Assembly (NCBI GenBank): GCA_964632305.1 | Contig: CAZWBR010000017.1 | Location: 8,013 to 72,012, forward strand | Origin: CAZWBR01 sp964632305 | GTDB lineage: Bacteria > Bacteroidota > Bacteroidia > Bacteroidales > Prolixibacteraceae | Reading direction: 5' to 3' | Length of the DNA stretch: 64,000 nt | Shown here: in pieces, positions 25,259 to 33,754 of the stretch | How positions within the stretch are numbered: position 1 is the stretch's first letter | Layout of the letters: each line of letters starts with the position of its first letter | Program-made: the position numbers and the translations under genes | Notes under the pieces: generated by a model | The model's database searches: none | Seen by the model: the letters and a program-made list of their open reading frames with translations, nothing else | What the model was told of the DNA's origin: nothing

Positions 25259-26893
25259 ATGGCAAAAGAGATTAAATTCAATATTGAAGCTCGCGAGAAG
25301 CTGAAAAAAGGTGTTGACCAATTAGCCGATGCCGTAAAAGTAACCTTAGGCCCTAAAGGGCGTAACGTGATCATCGAAAAGAAATTCGGTGCTCCCCAGG
25401 TAACCAAGGACGGTGTCACCGTAGCGAAAGAGATCGATCTTTCCGATCCGTATGCCAATATTGGCGCTCACCTGGTTAAAGAAGTTGCTTCCAAGACTGG
25501 TGACGATGCCGGCGATGGAACCACCACTGCAACAGTACTGGCCCAGGCTATCGTTAACGTAGGATTGAAGAACGTTACTGCAGGGGCTAACCCGATGGAC
25601 CTTAAACGCGGTATCGACAAAGCAGTTGCCAAAGTTGTTGAAAGCATCAAAAATCAGGCTAAGACCGTAGGTGACGATTACAGCAAGATCGAACAGGTTG
25701 CCCGTGTATCGGCTAACAACGATGCCGAGATTGGCAAACTGATTGCCGAGGCAATGGAAAAAGTACACAAAGAAGGTGTAATCACAGTTGAAGAAGCCAA
25801 GGGTACCGAAACCTATGTTGACCTTGTAGAAGGGATGCAGTTCGACCGTGGTTATATTTCACCTTATTTCATCACCGACACCGATAAGATGGCCACAGAG
25901 ATGGAATCGCCATTCATTCTGATCCACGATAAAAAGATCGGGTCAATGAAGGAGCTGGTTCCGATTTTGGAAGCCACCCATCAGTCAGGTCGCGGTTTGA
26001 TGATTATCGCTGAAGATATCGAAGGTGAAGCATTGGCTACGTTAGTAGTTAACCGTCTTCGTGCCGGGTTGAAAGTTTGTGCCGTTAAAGCCCCAGGGTT
26101 TGGCGACCGTCGTAAAGAGATGCTGGAAGACATCGCCATCCTGACCGGTGGTACTGTCATCACAGAAGAGAAAGGGATGAAACTGGAAGATACGACTCTT
26201 GAGTTGTTGGGCCGTGCCGAGAAAGTAACTGTCGATAAAGAAAAGACGATTATCGTCAACGGAGCCGGCGACAGCGCCAATATCAACGCCCGTATAGGCC
26301 AGATCAAGAAACAGATTGAAACCACAACCTCGGATTACGACCGCGAAAAACTGCAGGAACGTTTGGCTAAATTAGCCGGAGGGGTTGCCGTTCTTTACGT
26401 AGGCGCTGCATCCGAAGTTGAGATGAAAGAGAAGAAAGACCGCGTTGACGATGCGTTGAACGCTACCCGTGCAGCGGTTGAAGAAGGTATTGTTCCCGGC
26501 GGAGGTGTAGCACTGATCCGTGCCATCGAAGTACTCGAAGGTATGGAAGGCGACAATGAAGATGAGACCACCGGTATCGAAATCGTAAAACGTGCGATCG
26601 AAGAACCAATGCGTCAGATTGTAATCAACGCTGGTGTTGAAGGAGCGGTGATCGTACAGAAGGTTAAAGAAGGCAAAGGCGACTTTGGCTTCAATGCCCG
26701 CACCGAACAGTTCCAGAACCTTTACGAAACCGGGGTTATCGACCCTGCTAAGGTTACCCGTATCGCGCTGGAAAATGCTGCTTCAATCGCAGGTATGTTC
26801 TTAACCACCGAATGTGTCCTCGTTGAAGAAAAAGAGGATAAACCCGAAATGCCACAGCACGGAATGGGCGGCGGCATGGGTGGAATGATGTAA
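25259..26893 (+). CDS. groEL: Chaperonin GroEL
   Basis: The 544-residue subunit of the double-ring chaperonin that folds cytosolic proteins with GroES and ATP. The ATP-binding motif GDGTTTATVLAQAI (about residues 85-98), the apical-domain region KAPGFGDRRKEMLEDIAILTGG split here as APGFGDRRKEML, and the C-terminal GGM-rich tail (GMGGGMGGMM) are all intact. Length and layout match single-copy bacterial GroEL. A strong terminator follows at 26941-26971. Confidence 0.98.
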   Translation: MAKEIKFNIEAREKLKKGVDQLADAVKVTLGPKGRNVIIEKKFGAPQVTKDGVTVAKEIDLSDPYANIGAHLVKEVASKTGDDAGDGTTTATVLAQAIVNVGLKNVTAGANPMDLKRGIDKAVAKVVESIKNQAKTVGDDYSKIEQVARVSANNDAEIGKLIAEAMEKVHKEGVITVEEAKGTETYVDLVEGMQFDRGYISPYFITDTDKMATEMESPFILIHDKKIGSMKELVPILEATHQSGRGLMIIAEDIEGEALATLVVNRLRAGLKVCAVKAPGFGDRRKEMLEDIAILTGGTVITEEKGMKLEDTTLELLGRAEKVTVDKEKTIIVNGAGDSANINARIGQIKKQIETTTSDYDREKLQERLAKLAGGVAVLYVGAASEVEMKEKKDRVDDALNATRAAVEEGIVPGGGVALIRAIEVLEGMEGDNEDETTGIEIVKRAIEEPMRQIVINAGVEGAVIVQKVKEGKGDFGFNARTEQFQNLYETGVIDPAKVTRIALENAASIAGMFLTTECVLVEEKEDKPEMPQHGMGGGMGGMM

Positions 26894-26912
26894 TATCATT
26901 TCCAAATATATC

Positions 26913-26971
26913 CGAACCTTTAAAGGTTCGCCATAAGTAAAACCGTCGGGGCCACCCCGGCGGTTTTTTTT
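26913..26971 (+). terminator. Palindrome and Rho-independent terminator after groEL
   Basis: A perfect 18-bp palindrome, CGAACCTTTAAAGGTTCG (26913-26930), is followed by the terminator stem AACCGTCGGGG / CCCCGGCGGTT (26941-26964, one G-T pair) and eight T residues. Confidence 0.85.
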
Positions 26972-27020
26972 GATTGCCCCCCTGCTAACCCGACTTTCCG
27001 ATCTGCTTCAATGCCGTTAC

Positions 27021-27086
27021 AGTATAGCTTCTGTACATCCATAGCACAGGATAAGTACAGTAAATGTACAGAAAATGTACAGGAAC
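27021..27086. repeat. 11-bp phased GYACAG repeat upstream of mntP
   Basis: GYACAG starts at 27044, 27055, 27066 and 27077, exactly 11 bp apart, with an inverse CTGTAC at 27031. Period and core word match the array at 10535-10611. Confidence 0.85.
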
Positions 27087-27160
27087 ACCGGAGAAGGTCA
27101 CCGCATCAACCCGATCAGGTCGTATTCGGTCATGACCCGACGACTTTCCGCGACTATTCC

Positions 27161-27168
27161 TATATTTG
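27161..27168 (+). promoter_or_regulatory. -7 promoter element of mntP
   Basis: TATATTTG matches TAnnTTTG and lies 16 bases before the mntP ATG at 27185, leaving no room for a manganese riboswitch in the leader. No clear TTTG is seen at -33. Confidence 0.5.
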
Positions 27169-27184
27169 TGCAATTTTAATCAGG

Positions 27185-27751
27185 ATGGAGATAATAACGA
27201 TTTTAATACTTGCGGTCGGGCTTTCGATGGATTCGTTTGCCGTGTCGATCGGATGCGGGTTGGCCGAGCAGAGAGTATCTTTTCAACATGCCGTCAAGAT
27301 TGCCTTTTCGCTTGCCTTTTTCCAGGGGTTGCTCCCCATCATCGGTTGGCTTCTGGGGACGAGTGTAAAAATCTATGTCGAGAACGCCGATCACTGGATC
27401 GCCTTCATCCTTTTGGCCTACCTGGGCGGGAAGATGATTGTCGAGAGCCTGAAAGAGAACGATTGTGACAAATTGTCCGATATCTATTCCTGGAAACACA
27501 TCATGACCCTTTCTATCGCCACCAGCATCGATGCCCTGGTGGTCGGTTTCTCTTATGCCCTCGCCTCGACAAAAACTATTTTCGGCGGGGCAATCATCAT
27601 TGGTGCCGTCACCTTTTTCTTTGCCATGCTGGGCATCCGCATCGGGAAAGATGTCGGGGAGAAATTCGGGAAAAAGGTGGAATTTCTGGGAGGGATTATC
27701 CTGATCGGGATCGGGACCAAAATCCTGCTGGAACATACGCTGCTGGCCTGA
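27185..27751 (+). CDS. mntP: Manganese efflux pump MntP
   Basis: A 188-residue inner-membrane protein with six predicted helices that exports Mn(II). It shows two internally related halves, each with the conserved acidic membrane motif (VGLSMDSFAVSIGCG near residues 11-25 and SIATSIDALVVGFSYA near residues 108-123), as in the DUF204/MntP family, and a late GGIILIGIGTKILLEH. The ATG at 27185 gives the normal N-terminus MEIITILILAVGLSMD; the in-frame ATG at 27011 would include the 11-bp repeat and the promoter. Confidence 0.93.
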   Translation: MEIITILILAVGLSMDSFAVSIGCGLAEQRVSFQHAVKIAFSLAFFQGLLPIIGWLLGTSVKIYVENADHWIAFILLAYLGGKMIVESLKENDCDKLSDIYSWKHIMTLSIATSIDALVVGFSYALASTKTIFGGAIIIGAVTFFFAMLGIRIGKDVGEKFGKKVEFLGGIILIGIGTKILLEHTLLA

Positions 27752-27997
27752 TCGAGGGAATAAAGAAGAGATTATCGGGTCTGCCCATTTCAGGCAGATT
27801 ACCAGTATTCAACATTTCTCCACACTCATTATCCATGGTTATTGATAACCCAATCTGTCGCCCCTCCCCTTTCACAGACCATACTTGATCAATTAGGATG
27901 AAGACTTGCCCGGACACGCCACCCAAATGGCTGTTTCCCACTAAGCAAACAGGATATATGCAGGATTTTCAGAATGTTTAGCCTAAATATCTACCAA

Positions 27998-28025
27998 TTG
28001 ATAAAAACATAGCGGCTTTTATCAA
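27998..28025 (-). terminator. Possible AT-rich terminator of aroA
   Basis: TTGATAAAA (27998-28006) pairs with TTTTATCAA (28017-28025), 13 bases beyond the aroA stop. The stem is AT-rich and the T-run is part of it, so function is uncertain. The rest of the gap 27752-27997 shows only a short TCTGCC/GGCAGA hairpin near 27780. Confidence 0.35.
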
Positions 28026-28038
28026 AATTCAACAGAAA

Positions 28039-29274
28039 TCATGCTTCCGTTATTTCAAAACCGATGCTTTTCAGATCACTGTAGAAAGTGGGATAAGATT
28101 TGGTGACCACCATTGGATCGGCGAGGCGTATTTCGGGGAATACAAGAGCTGCCGGGGCAAAGGACAAGGCCATGCGGTGATCGTGATAGGTCTCGACGAC
28201 CGGGTTAACCATCGGGGCCGGTTCAAGGTTCCCGTTCCAGGCGAGCTCTCCGGGGGCCGGCTCGGTCAGAATCGCACCGAATTTGGCCAGTTCATTCTGC
28301 AGGGCGGCTATACGATCGGTCTCCTTAATTTTTAAGGTCTGCAAGCCCGTAAAGCGGAAAGGAATGCCTTTACAAACCGCCAGCACGGCAAAGGTTTGGG
28401 CAATATCGGGGTTTTCAATAAAATCAATATTCAGGCGGTCGGCAGTCTGTTTCGGGAGCTTCGTCAACCTGACGCAATTGCCCTCCTGACGGGAACGGAC
28501 GCCGAAATATTTCTCAAACCATTCGGCCTGCACACAATCGCCCTGGAGAGATTTCAGCCGTAGCTCCTTCAGATAGAGATCGCAATTATCGGAGAGGGCC
28601 GCCATGGCGTACCAGTACGAGGCTCCCGACCAGTCGGCTTCGATGGTAAAGGGAACCGGGTTATAGCTTTGTTCTTCGATCCGTATCTCGTTTCCCTTCC
28701 AGGAATGACGGATCCCGAATTTCTTCATCAGGTTTAAGGTAAGGTCGATATACGGCCTTGAGGTGATCTTGTTGACCAGACGAAGGGTCAGCCCACCCTG
28801 GACGGTTGGAGCGATCATCAGCAGGGCGGAAATATACTGGCTGCTGATGTTGCCATCTAGCTCAATGGTACCGCCCCTGAGCGCGGTCCCGGTAATGCGG
28901 AGCGGAGGGAAACCTTCGTTTTCGGTATATTCGATCTGAGCGCCCAATTTACGGAGGGCATCGACCAGCACGGCGATCGGACGTTGTTTCATCCGGTCCG
29001 ATCCGGTCAGGGTCCATTCGCCCACGATCTTCGAAAGATAGGCGGTCAGGAAACGCATGGCGGTGCCGGCATGTCCGATATCGAAATGGCTGGTATTGGA
29101 GTTAAGCACGCTGTTCAACACCCTGGTATCATCGCTATCCGACAAGTTCTGGATATCGTAAGGGGAATAGCCCAGCGCATTGATGATCAGCACCCGGTTG
29201 CTGATGCTCTTGGATGAGGAGAGTGAAATCTCTCCTTTAATCTGTTTATCTTTATTCGTTATAACGTATTGCAT
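28039..29274 (-). CDS. aroA: 3-phosphoshikimate 1-carboxyvinyltransferase (EPSP synthase)
   Basis: Catalyses the sixth step of the shikimate pathway (shikimate-3-phosphate plus phosphoenolpyruvate to EPSP) in the cytosol. The 411-residue protein has SSSKSISNRVLIINALG near residue 18, the signature DIGHAGTAMRFLTAYL near residue 62, GNISSQYISALLM near residue 140 and, near the C-terminus, KIKETDRIAALQNEL and YHDHRMALSFA. These are the conserved substrate-binding regions. It is slightly shorter than the E. coli enzyme. It follows aroB by 6 bp on the same strand. Confidence 0.95.
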   Translation of the reverse strand: MQYVITNKDKQIKGEISLSSSKSISNRVLIINALGYSPYDIQNLSDSDDTRVLNSVLNSNTSHFDIGHAGTAMRFLTAYLSKIVGEWTLTGSDRMKQRPIAVLVDALRKLGAQIEYTENEGFPPLRITGTALRGGTIELDGNISSQYISALLMIAPTVQGGLTLRLVNKITSRPYIDLTLNLMKKFGIRHSWKGNEIRIEEQSYNPVPFTIEADWSGASYWYAMAALSDNCDLYLKELRLKSLQGDCVQAEWFEKYFGVRSRQEGNCVRLTKLPKQTADRLNIDFIENPDIAQTFAVLAVCKGIPFRFTGLQTLKIKETDRIAALQNELAKFGAILTEPAPGELAWNGNLEPAPMVNPVVETYHDHRMALSFAPAALVFPEIRLADPMVVTKSYPTFYSDLKSIGFEITEA

Positions 29275-29280
29275 GGCGAA

Positions 29281-30348
29281 TCAGAGTTTCCGGTAATAAT
29301 CGAGGGCCTGGCAGATCATTTCCATGCTGCAATCGCGGTTGATGGCCACCTGGCCAACGGCAGGGATCAGAGTAAAGTTAACCCTTTCCCCTTCATTTTT
29401 CTTATCGTGCGACATCAGTTCGAGAAGCGCGGGATAGTCCTGCTGCTGTACCTGGAATTTCCCGTATACGGATAGCAACCACGCAGAAAGCTCATCCAGT
29501 AGTTTCACAGGGAAACCGCAGTCGAGGAAGGAAAGGTGTAGTTCAGCGATCATCCCGAAAGCGACGGCATGGCCATGAAGGATGGGCCGTCCGGTTGCCA
29601 TGGCATAACTCTCGAAGGCATGGCCAATGGTATGTCCGAAATTTAAGGCTTTCCGGATATTTTTCTCGTTAGGATCCTGATCGACAAAATAGTCTTTAAT
29701 GGCGACCGAACGGGCAATGATGCCGCGCAGGATATCAAGATCAGGATGCTGAAGATCGAAACGGCGTACTTCCTCCAAATGATCTTCGGAGTGGATCAGA
29801 CCATGTTTGATCATCTCGGCATAACCAGAGATGAAATTAGCCTGATCGAGGGTTTTCAGGAAGCGGGTATCGATCAGCACATCGATGGGCTGGTTGATGA
29901 CCCCGATCTCATTTTTCAGGCCATTGAAGTTAAAGCCGGTCTTACCGCCAACCGAGGCATCGACCTGGGAGAGCAGGGTGGTGGGGATGTTGACAAAATC
30001 GCATCCGCGTTTGAACGTAGAAGCCGCGAAGCTGCCCAGATCGGTCAGCATACCGCCACCGAGGTTGACCACCAGCGATTTCCGGTCGGCACCGTTTTGG
30101 CTAAGGAAGAGCCATATTTTTTCGACAGAGGAGAGCTTCTTGTTCTCCTCACCCGAAGGGATGACCACCCTTTTCAGCGTTTCAAAGCCCGGGGTAGAAT
30201 TGATCAGGGGTAAACAAAGACGGGAGCAATTATCCTCGGTAACCAGAAAAGCTTTATCTTTGGGATAAGCGGAGATGATCCGGCCCAACTCCTTTTCCAA
30301 TTCGCCAGTAACGGTGATAGAAGCGTGATATTTCGGGTAATTATTCAT
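29281..30348 (-). CDS. aroB: 3-dehydroquinate synthase
   Basis: Second step of the shikimate pathway (DAHP to 3-dehydroquinate), a metal- and NAD-dependent cytosolic enzyme. The 355-residue protein has the NAD-binding VVNLGGGMLTDLGSFAAS, then NIPTTLLSQVDASVGGKTG, and the metal ligands in AEMIKHGLI, NFGHTIGHAFE and LHGHAVAFGM. A TAACTTTG element on the minus strand (30368-30375) lies 20 bases upstream. It forms an operon with aroA. Confidence 0.96.
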   Translation of the reverse strand: MNNYPKYHASITVTGELEKELGRIISAYPKDKAFLVTEDNCSRLCLPLINSTPGFETLKRVVIPSGEENKKLSSVEKIWLFLSQNGADRKSLVVNLGGGMLTDLGSFAASTFKRGCDFVNIPTTLLSQVDASVGGKTGFNFNGLKNEIGVINQPIDVLIDTRFLKTLDQANFISGYAEMIKHGLIHSEDHLEEVRRFDLQHPDLDILRGIIARSVAIKDYFVDQDPNEKNIRKALNFGHTIGHAFESYAMATGRPILHGHAVAFGMIAELHLSFLDCGFPVKLLDELSAWLLSVYGKFQVQQQDYPALLELMSHDKKNEGERVNFTLIPAVGQVAINRDCSMEMICQALDYYRKL

Positions 30349-30437
30349 CGATCAGTAGTATATGCTGCAAAGTTAAAAGAATTTGCTATCTTAGTTTAAT
30401 AAATATGACTTTTACCCACCTTTGAGATTCTTTGGCC

Positions 30438-30890
30438 ATGGTTTACAGTAATAAAAACAGTGTTGCGAAACTGAAAAACGCCTTATTAGTGGCCGGACTG
30501 ATCCTACTTGTTGCCGCCACGGTTTTCATTTTTTTAGAGGAATTTGTGATCGTCGCGATTATCGCGGGAGTATTTTTGATGGCCCTCCTGTTAATTGCCC
30601 TGATGAATTTTCAATATATCCGCATCATGGATGAGAACAACCGGCTGATCATTCGCTATTACTCCGTATTTGCGGTTAGCCGGGAATATCAATCGATCGA
30701 ATTTCCGATAGGGAGCCTGAGGAATGTAGAGGTTCAGAAATTCTTTTTCGGACTGAAATGGGATGTTCTTTTTTCCGTTCGGCTAAAACAGGGAATAGCC
30801 GAATACCCGCCGGTTTGCTTCTCGGCTGTCCCGATGAAAGACCGGAAAAGACTGATTGATTCGCTCCGCAAAATGGTCCTTGTCCATTGA
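30438..30890 (+). CDS. Two-helix membrane protein of unknown function
   Basis: A protein of 150 residues with two adjacent membrane helices (about residues 15-32, LLVAGLILLVAATVFIFL, and 36-56) and a soluble C-terminal half (IRIMDENNRLIIRYYSVF to KDRKRLIDSLRKM) that looks like a small beta-rich, PH-like domain. I recognise no named family. The start could be the ATG at 30438 or the in-frame TTG at 30432; I prefer the ATG. It is divergent from aroB and convergent with the glucosidase gene. Confidence 0.7.
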   Translation: MVYSNKNSVAKLKNALLVAGLILLVAATVFIFLEEFVIVAIIAGVFLMALLLIALMNFQYIRIMDENNRLIIRYYSVFAVSREYQSIEFPIGSLRNVEVQKFFFGLKWDVLFSVRLKQGIAEYPPVCFSAVPMKDRKRLIDSLRKMVLVH

Positions 30891-30930
30891 AGGTCATTCC
30901 CTAACCCGGGCAGTAATATAGTGGCGCACA

Positions 30931-30966
30931 AAAAAAACCGCACAGGAAATGATCCGGTGCGGTTTC
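30931..30966 (-). terminator. Rho-independent terminator of the GH3 gene
   Basis: AAACCGCAC (30935-30943) pairs with GTGCGGTTT (30957-30965); on the minus strand the stem ends in an eight-base T-run. It sits between two convergent genes. Confidence 0.85.
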
Positions 30967-30982
30967 ACTAAAGTTTTATTCC

Positions 30983-33187
30983 CTATTTGACAGTGATGAT
31001 GGTTTCGCCCCGTATATCACGGGAGGAAGAACCTACCCTTAATTTATAGCGTCCGGGGGAGACGACCCAGTCATTGGCCGCTTCGTCGAAGTAAGCCAGT
31101 GAAGCCACCGGGACTTTCAATTCAATCTTTTTTGATTCGCCAGGCTGCAGGAACTCTTTCTTAAAGGCTTTAAGTTCTTTTTGAGCCTTAAGCACTTTAG
31201 GTTCCATATCCTGAATATAGAGCTGAACCACTTCGGCCCCGGCCATCTTCCCTTTGTTGGTCAACCGAAGTGAGACGTTGATGGTGTCGTTGGCCTTGAA
31301 GAGGTTCCCGGCACATTCCGGAGCCGAGATATCGAAGGAGGTATAGGATAGTCCGTAGCCAAAGCAATAGATGGGGTTGATATTTTTGGTATCGAACCAG
31401 CGGTACCCAACCAGGATATCCTCAAGATATTCGACTTTTTGACCATCGCCGGGGAAGGCATTCAGGGCATGAGCCGGAGAATCTTCCAGTTTTTCAGGCA
31501 GAGTAAATGGCAATTTGCCTGAAGGGTTTACTTTTCCCAACAGCACATCGGCCAGGGCATTGCCCCCTTCAGAGCCGTTGAACCAAGTCCAGATAATGGC
31601 GGGGGCCACCTGATTGATTTCGCGGATATCGTAGGGAGCGCCAGTAATCAGTACGACAATGGTTTTGGGGTTAACCTTCACAACGGCTTTAATCAGTTCC
31701 TCCTGGGCAAAGGGAAGGCGAAGATCCTTACGGTCGACCGATTCGGATTCGAAGGTACGGTTGGATCCGGCCACGATAACCGCGTAATCGGATGTTTTGG
31801 CCAACCGGACAGCCTCGCTGATCAAGGCTTCGTCGGGAGTATAATCGACATCGCGGCCATAGGCCTGGCCTCTTTTCCCGGGGAGATATTTCTCTTTATA
31901 CCCTTGGGCATACCTGATCTCGCATTTATCGCCTAAGCGGTTTTTCAAACCTTGCAAGGCGGTAACCTCATATCGGGTTTTTACTCCCGCGCCAAAGCCT
32001 TTCAAGGCAAATGTAGTGGCCGCATTATCGCCGATCACCGCGATACTTTTTGTCGAGTAAAGATCGACGGGGAGGATACTTTCGTTGTTCTTCAACAGGA
32101 CAACAGCTTCGGAAGCCACCTGATAAGCCACTTCTGAATGTTCAGGGGTATTGATTGATCCTTTTTTACGGGACTGATCCATCTTTTTAACATTAAACAT
32201 CACCCTAAGGATCCGCTTAACCTTATCGTCAATAAGACTCTCCTCCACGCTTCCATTTTGGACAGCTTCGAGCAGAGGGTTGGCGAAGAAGAAGTTACTG
32301 AACGGAAGACCGGAACCCATCTCAACATCGAGCCCATTTTTAGCACTGTTCACGGTATTATGTACTGCGCCCCAGTCGGAGACGACTATTCCTTTGAAAC
32401 CCCACTCCCCTTTCAATAATTTATTCAACAGGTAATCGTTTTCACAGAGATAAGCCCCCCGAAAGCGGTTATAAGCCCCCATAACAGAGAAGGCATTACC
32501 CTCAGTGACGGCCGCTTTAAAGGCGGGGAGATAGATCTCGCGAATCGCCCGTTCGCTGGCCAGCACATCGATAGATCCCCTGAGGGTTTCCTGGTTATTG
32601 ATGGCAAAATGTTTTACACAGGCGGCCACATCCTGTTCCTGCACCCCCTGGATATAAGGAACGGCCATTCGGACATTCAGGAACGGATCCTCGGTCATGT
32701 ATTCGTAGTTACGACCGCAGAGGGGCGAGCGTATTATATTGATGGCCGGGGCAAGCAAGATATCCTTATCGCGGGCACGGGCCTCCTGACCGATGGCTTC
32801 GCCATATCTTTTCGAAAGTTCGGGATTCCAGGTGGCTGCAAGAGCCGTACCTGCCGGGAAGAAAGTGGCGGAGTCATTAGTCCAGCCCAGAGGCTTCCAG
32901 GAATTACGTTCGATCTCTTCCCTGATTCCCAGAGGACCGTCGGCGTACTTAAGTTCAGGGATACCTAAACGTTCCACTCCACCCGACCAGAACATGCCGG
33001 TTCCGTGAAGGAGGTTAATCTTTTCCTGAAGGGTCAGTTGTCGAATGATTGAGTCGATTCTTGAATCGTAATCGAGGGTAAGCTGAACAATCTCCTGTTT
33101 AGTGGTCACATTTTTCATTGAGGCCGTACAACCTAATACAAAGATTGCCATAGCAAAAGCTTTAAGTATAAGGGTTAGTTTTTTCAT
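30983..33187 (-). CDS. Glycoside hydrolase family 3 beta-glucosidase-type lipoprotein
   Basis: A 734-residue exported enzyme expected to release terminal beta-linked sugars from oligosaccharides. The N-terminus is a lipoprotein signal (IFVLGC, Cys20). The GH3 N-terminal barrel carries GIVVSDWGA near residue 280 with the expected nucleophile Asp, and KHFAINNQE near residue 195; the GH3 C-terminal domain and a fibronectin type III-like domain (AGAEVVQLYIQD) complete the usual three-part layout. Substrate specificity cannot be read. No SusCD pair is adjacent, so it is not in an obvious polysaccharide utilisation locus. Confidence 0.92.
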   Translation of the reverse strand: MKKLTLILKAFAMAIFVLGCTASMKNVTTKQEIVQLTLDYDSRIDSIIRQLTLQEKINLLHGTGMFWSGGVERLGIPELKYADGPLGIREEIERNSWKPLGWTNDSATFFPAGTALAATWNPELSKRYGEAIGQEARARDKDILLAPAINIIRSPLCGRNYEYMTEDPFLNVRMAVPYIQGVQEQDVAACVKHFAINNQETLRGSIDVLASERAIREIYLPAFKAAVTEGNAFSVMGAYNRFRGAYLCENDYLLNKLLKGEWGFKGIVVSDWGAVHNTVNSAKNGLDVEMGSGLPFSNFFFANPLLEAVQNGSVEESLIDDKVKRILRVMFNVKKMDQSRKKGSINTPEHSEVAYQVASEAVVLLKNNESILPVDLYSTKSIAVIGDNAATTFALKGFGAGVKTRYEVTALQGLKNRLGDKCEIRYAQGYKEKYLPGKRGQAYGRDVDYTPDEALISEAVRLAKTSDYAVIVAGSNRTFESESVDRKDLRLPFAQEELIKAVVKVNPKTIVVLITGAPYDIREINQVAPAIIWTWFNGSEGGNALADVLLGKVNPSGKLPFTLPEKLEDSPAHALNAFPGDGQKVEYLEDILVGYRWFDTKNINPIYCFGYGLSYTSFDISAPECAGNLFKANDTINVSLRLTNKGKMAGAEVVQLYIQDMEPKVLKAQKELKAFKKEFLQPGESKKIELKVPVASLAYFDEAANDWVVSPGRYKLRVGSSSRDIRGETIITVK

Positions 33188-33285
33188 AAGTTAATAATAA
33201 AGTCGTTCGTGAAGGGTCGTGCTCCCTTCACGGGATTGGGCGAGTTGGTCAAATCACAGGTAAAAACGGGTAAAGAATGGGCGGG

Positions 33286-33330
33286 AAAAAGGGAAGCTCT
33301 TTACGCTGAAAACGGCGAAGAGAGCTTCCC
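33286..33330 (-). terminator. Rho-independent terminator of the small coiled protein gene
   Basis: GGGAAGCTCT (33291-33300) pairs with AGAGCTTCCC (33321-33330); a T-run follows on the minus strand. It lies about 20 bases after the stop of the gene at 33350-33640. Confidence 0.8.
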
Positions 33331-33349
33331 TGATAAATGAAACAGAAGA

Positions 33350-33640
33350 CTATTCTGCTTTTTTCAATATCGTTTCGAGCTTTCCATAGCCATCGTTCAA
33401 GCCGGCGATATAATCTTTCTTGACCTGGCTGTAAAACTGTTTCACCATTTTCCGGTTATCTTTCCCGTCGGGATGATTAACCCGGTCGATGATTCCATTG
33501 TGAAGATTCACCGTATTGTCGATAATTTCCATAATCTCCTTTTCTTTTCCTTCGAAGGAGCCGAGGAAATCGATACAATCGCCAATCATCTGGGAGGAGA
33601 GAAATTCCATCTCCTTTTTTAACCGTCGTATGCTTGCCAT
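33350..33640 (-). CDS. Small conserved helical protein of unknown function
   Basis: A 96-residue, entirely helical and charged protein without signal peptide or membrane segment. It opens MASIRRLKKEMEFLSSQMIGDC and ends with the helix AGLNDGYGKLETILKKAE. I recall similar short hypothetical proteins in Bacteroidales but no function. It has its own terminator, and the region upstream (33641-33754) is AT-rich and probably holds its promoter. Confidence 0.75.
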   Translation of the reverse strand: MASIRRLKKEMEFLSSQMIGDCIDFLGSFEGKEKEIMEIIDNTVNLHNGIIDRVNHPDGKDNRKMVKQFYSQVKKDYIAGLNDGYGKLETILKKAE

Positions 33641-33754
33641 AATTACGTATTTAAGATGTTAATAAGAGACAATGATCCTATTTGGATCGCTTATTTTAAA
33701 AACTTTTACAAGTTACAATTTTTAATCCGCATTACAAGAAAAGACCCAATTCAA

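Noticed and set aside
27011..27184. Manganese (yybP-ykoY) riboswitch before mntP
   Set aside because: The promoter element at 27161-27168 leaves only about ten bases of leader, and the upstream structure is an 11-bp repeat rather than the riboswitch fold.
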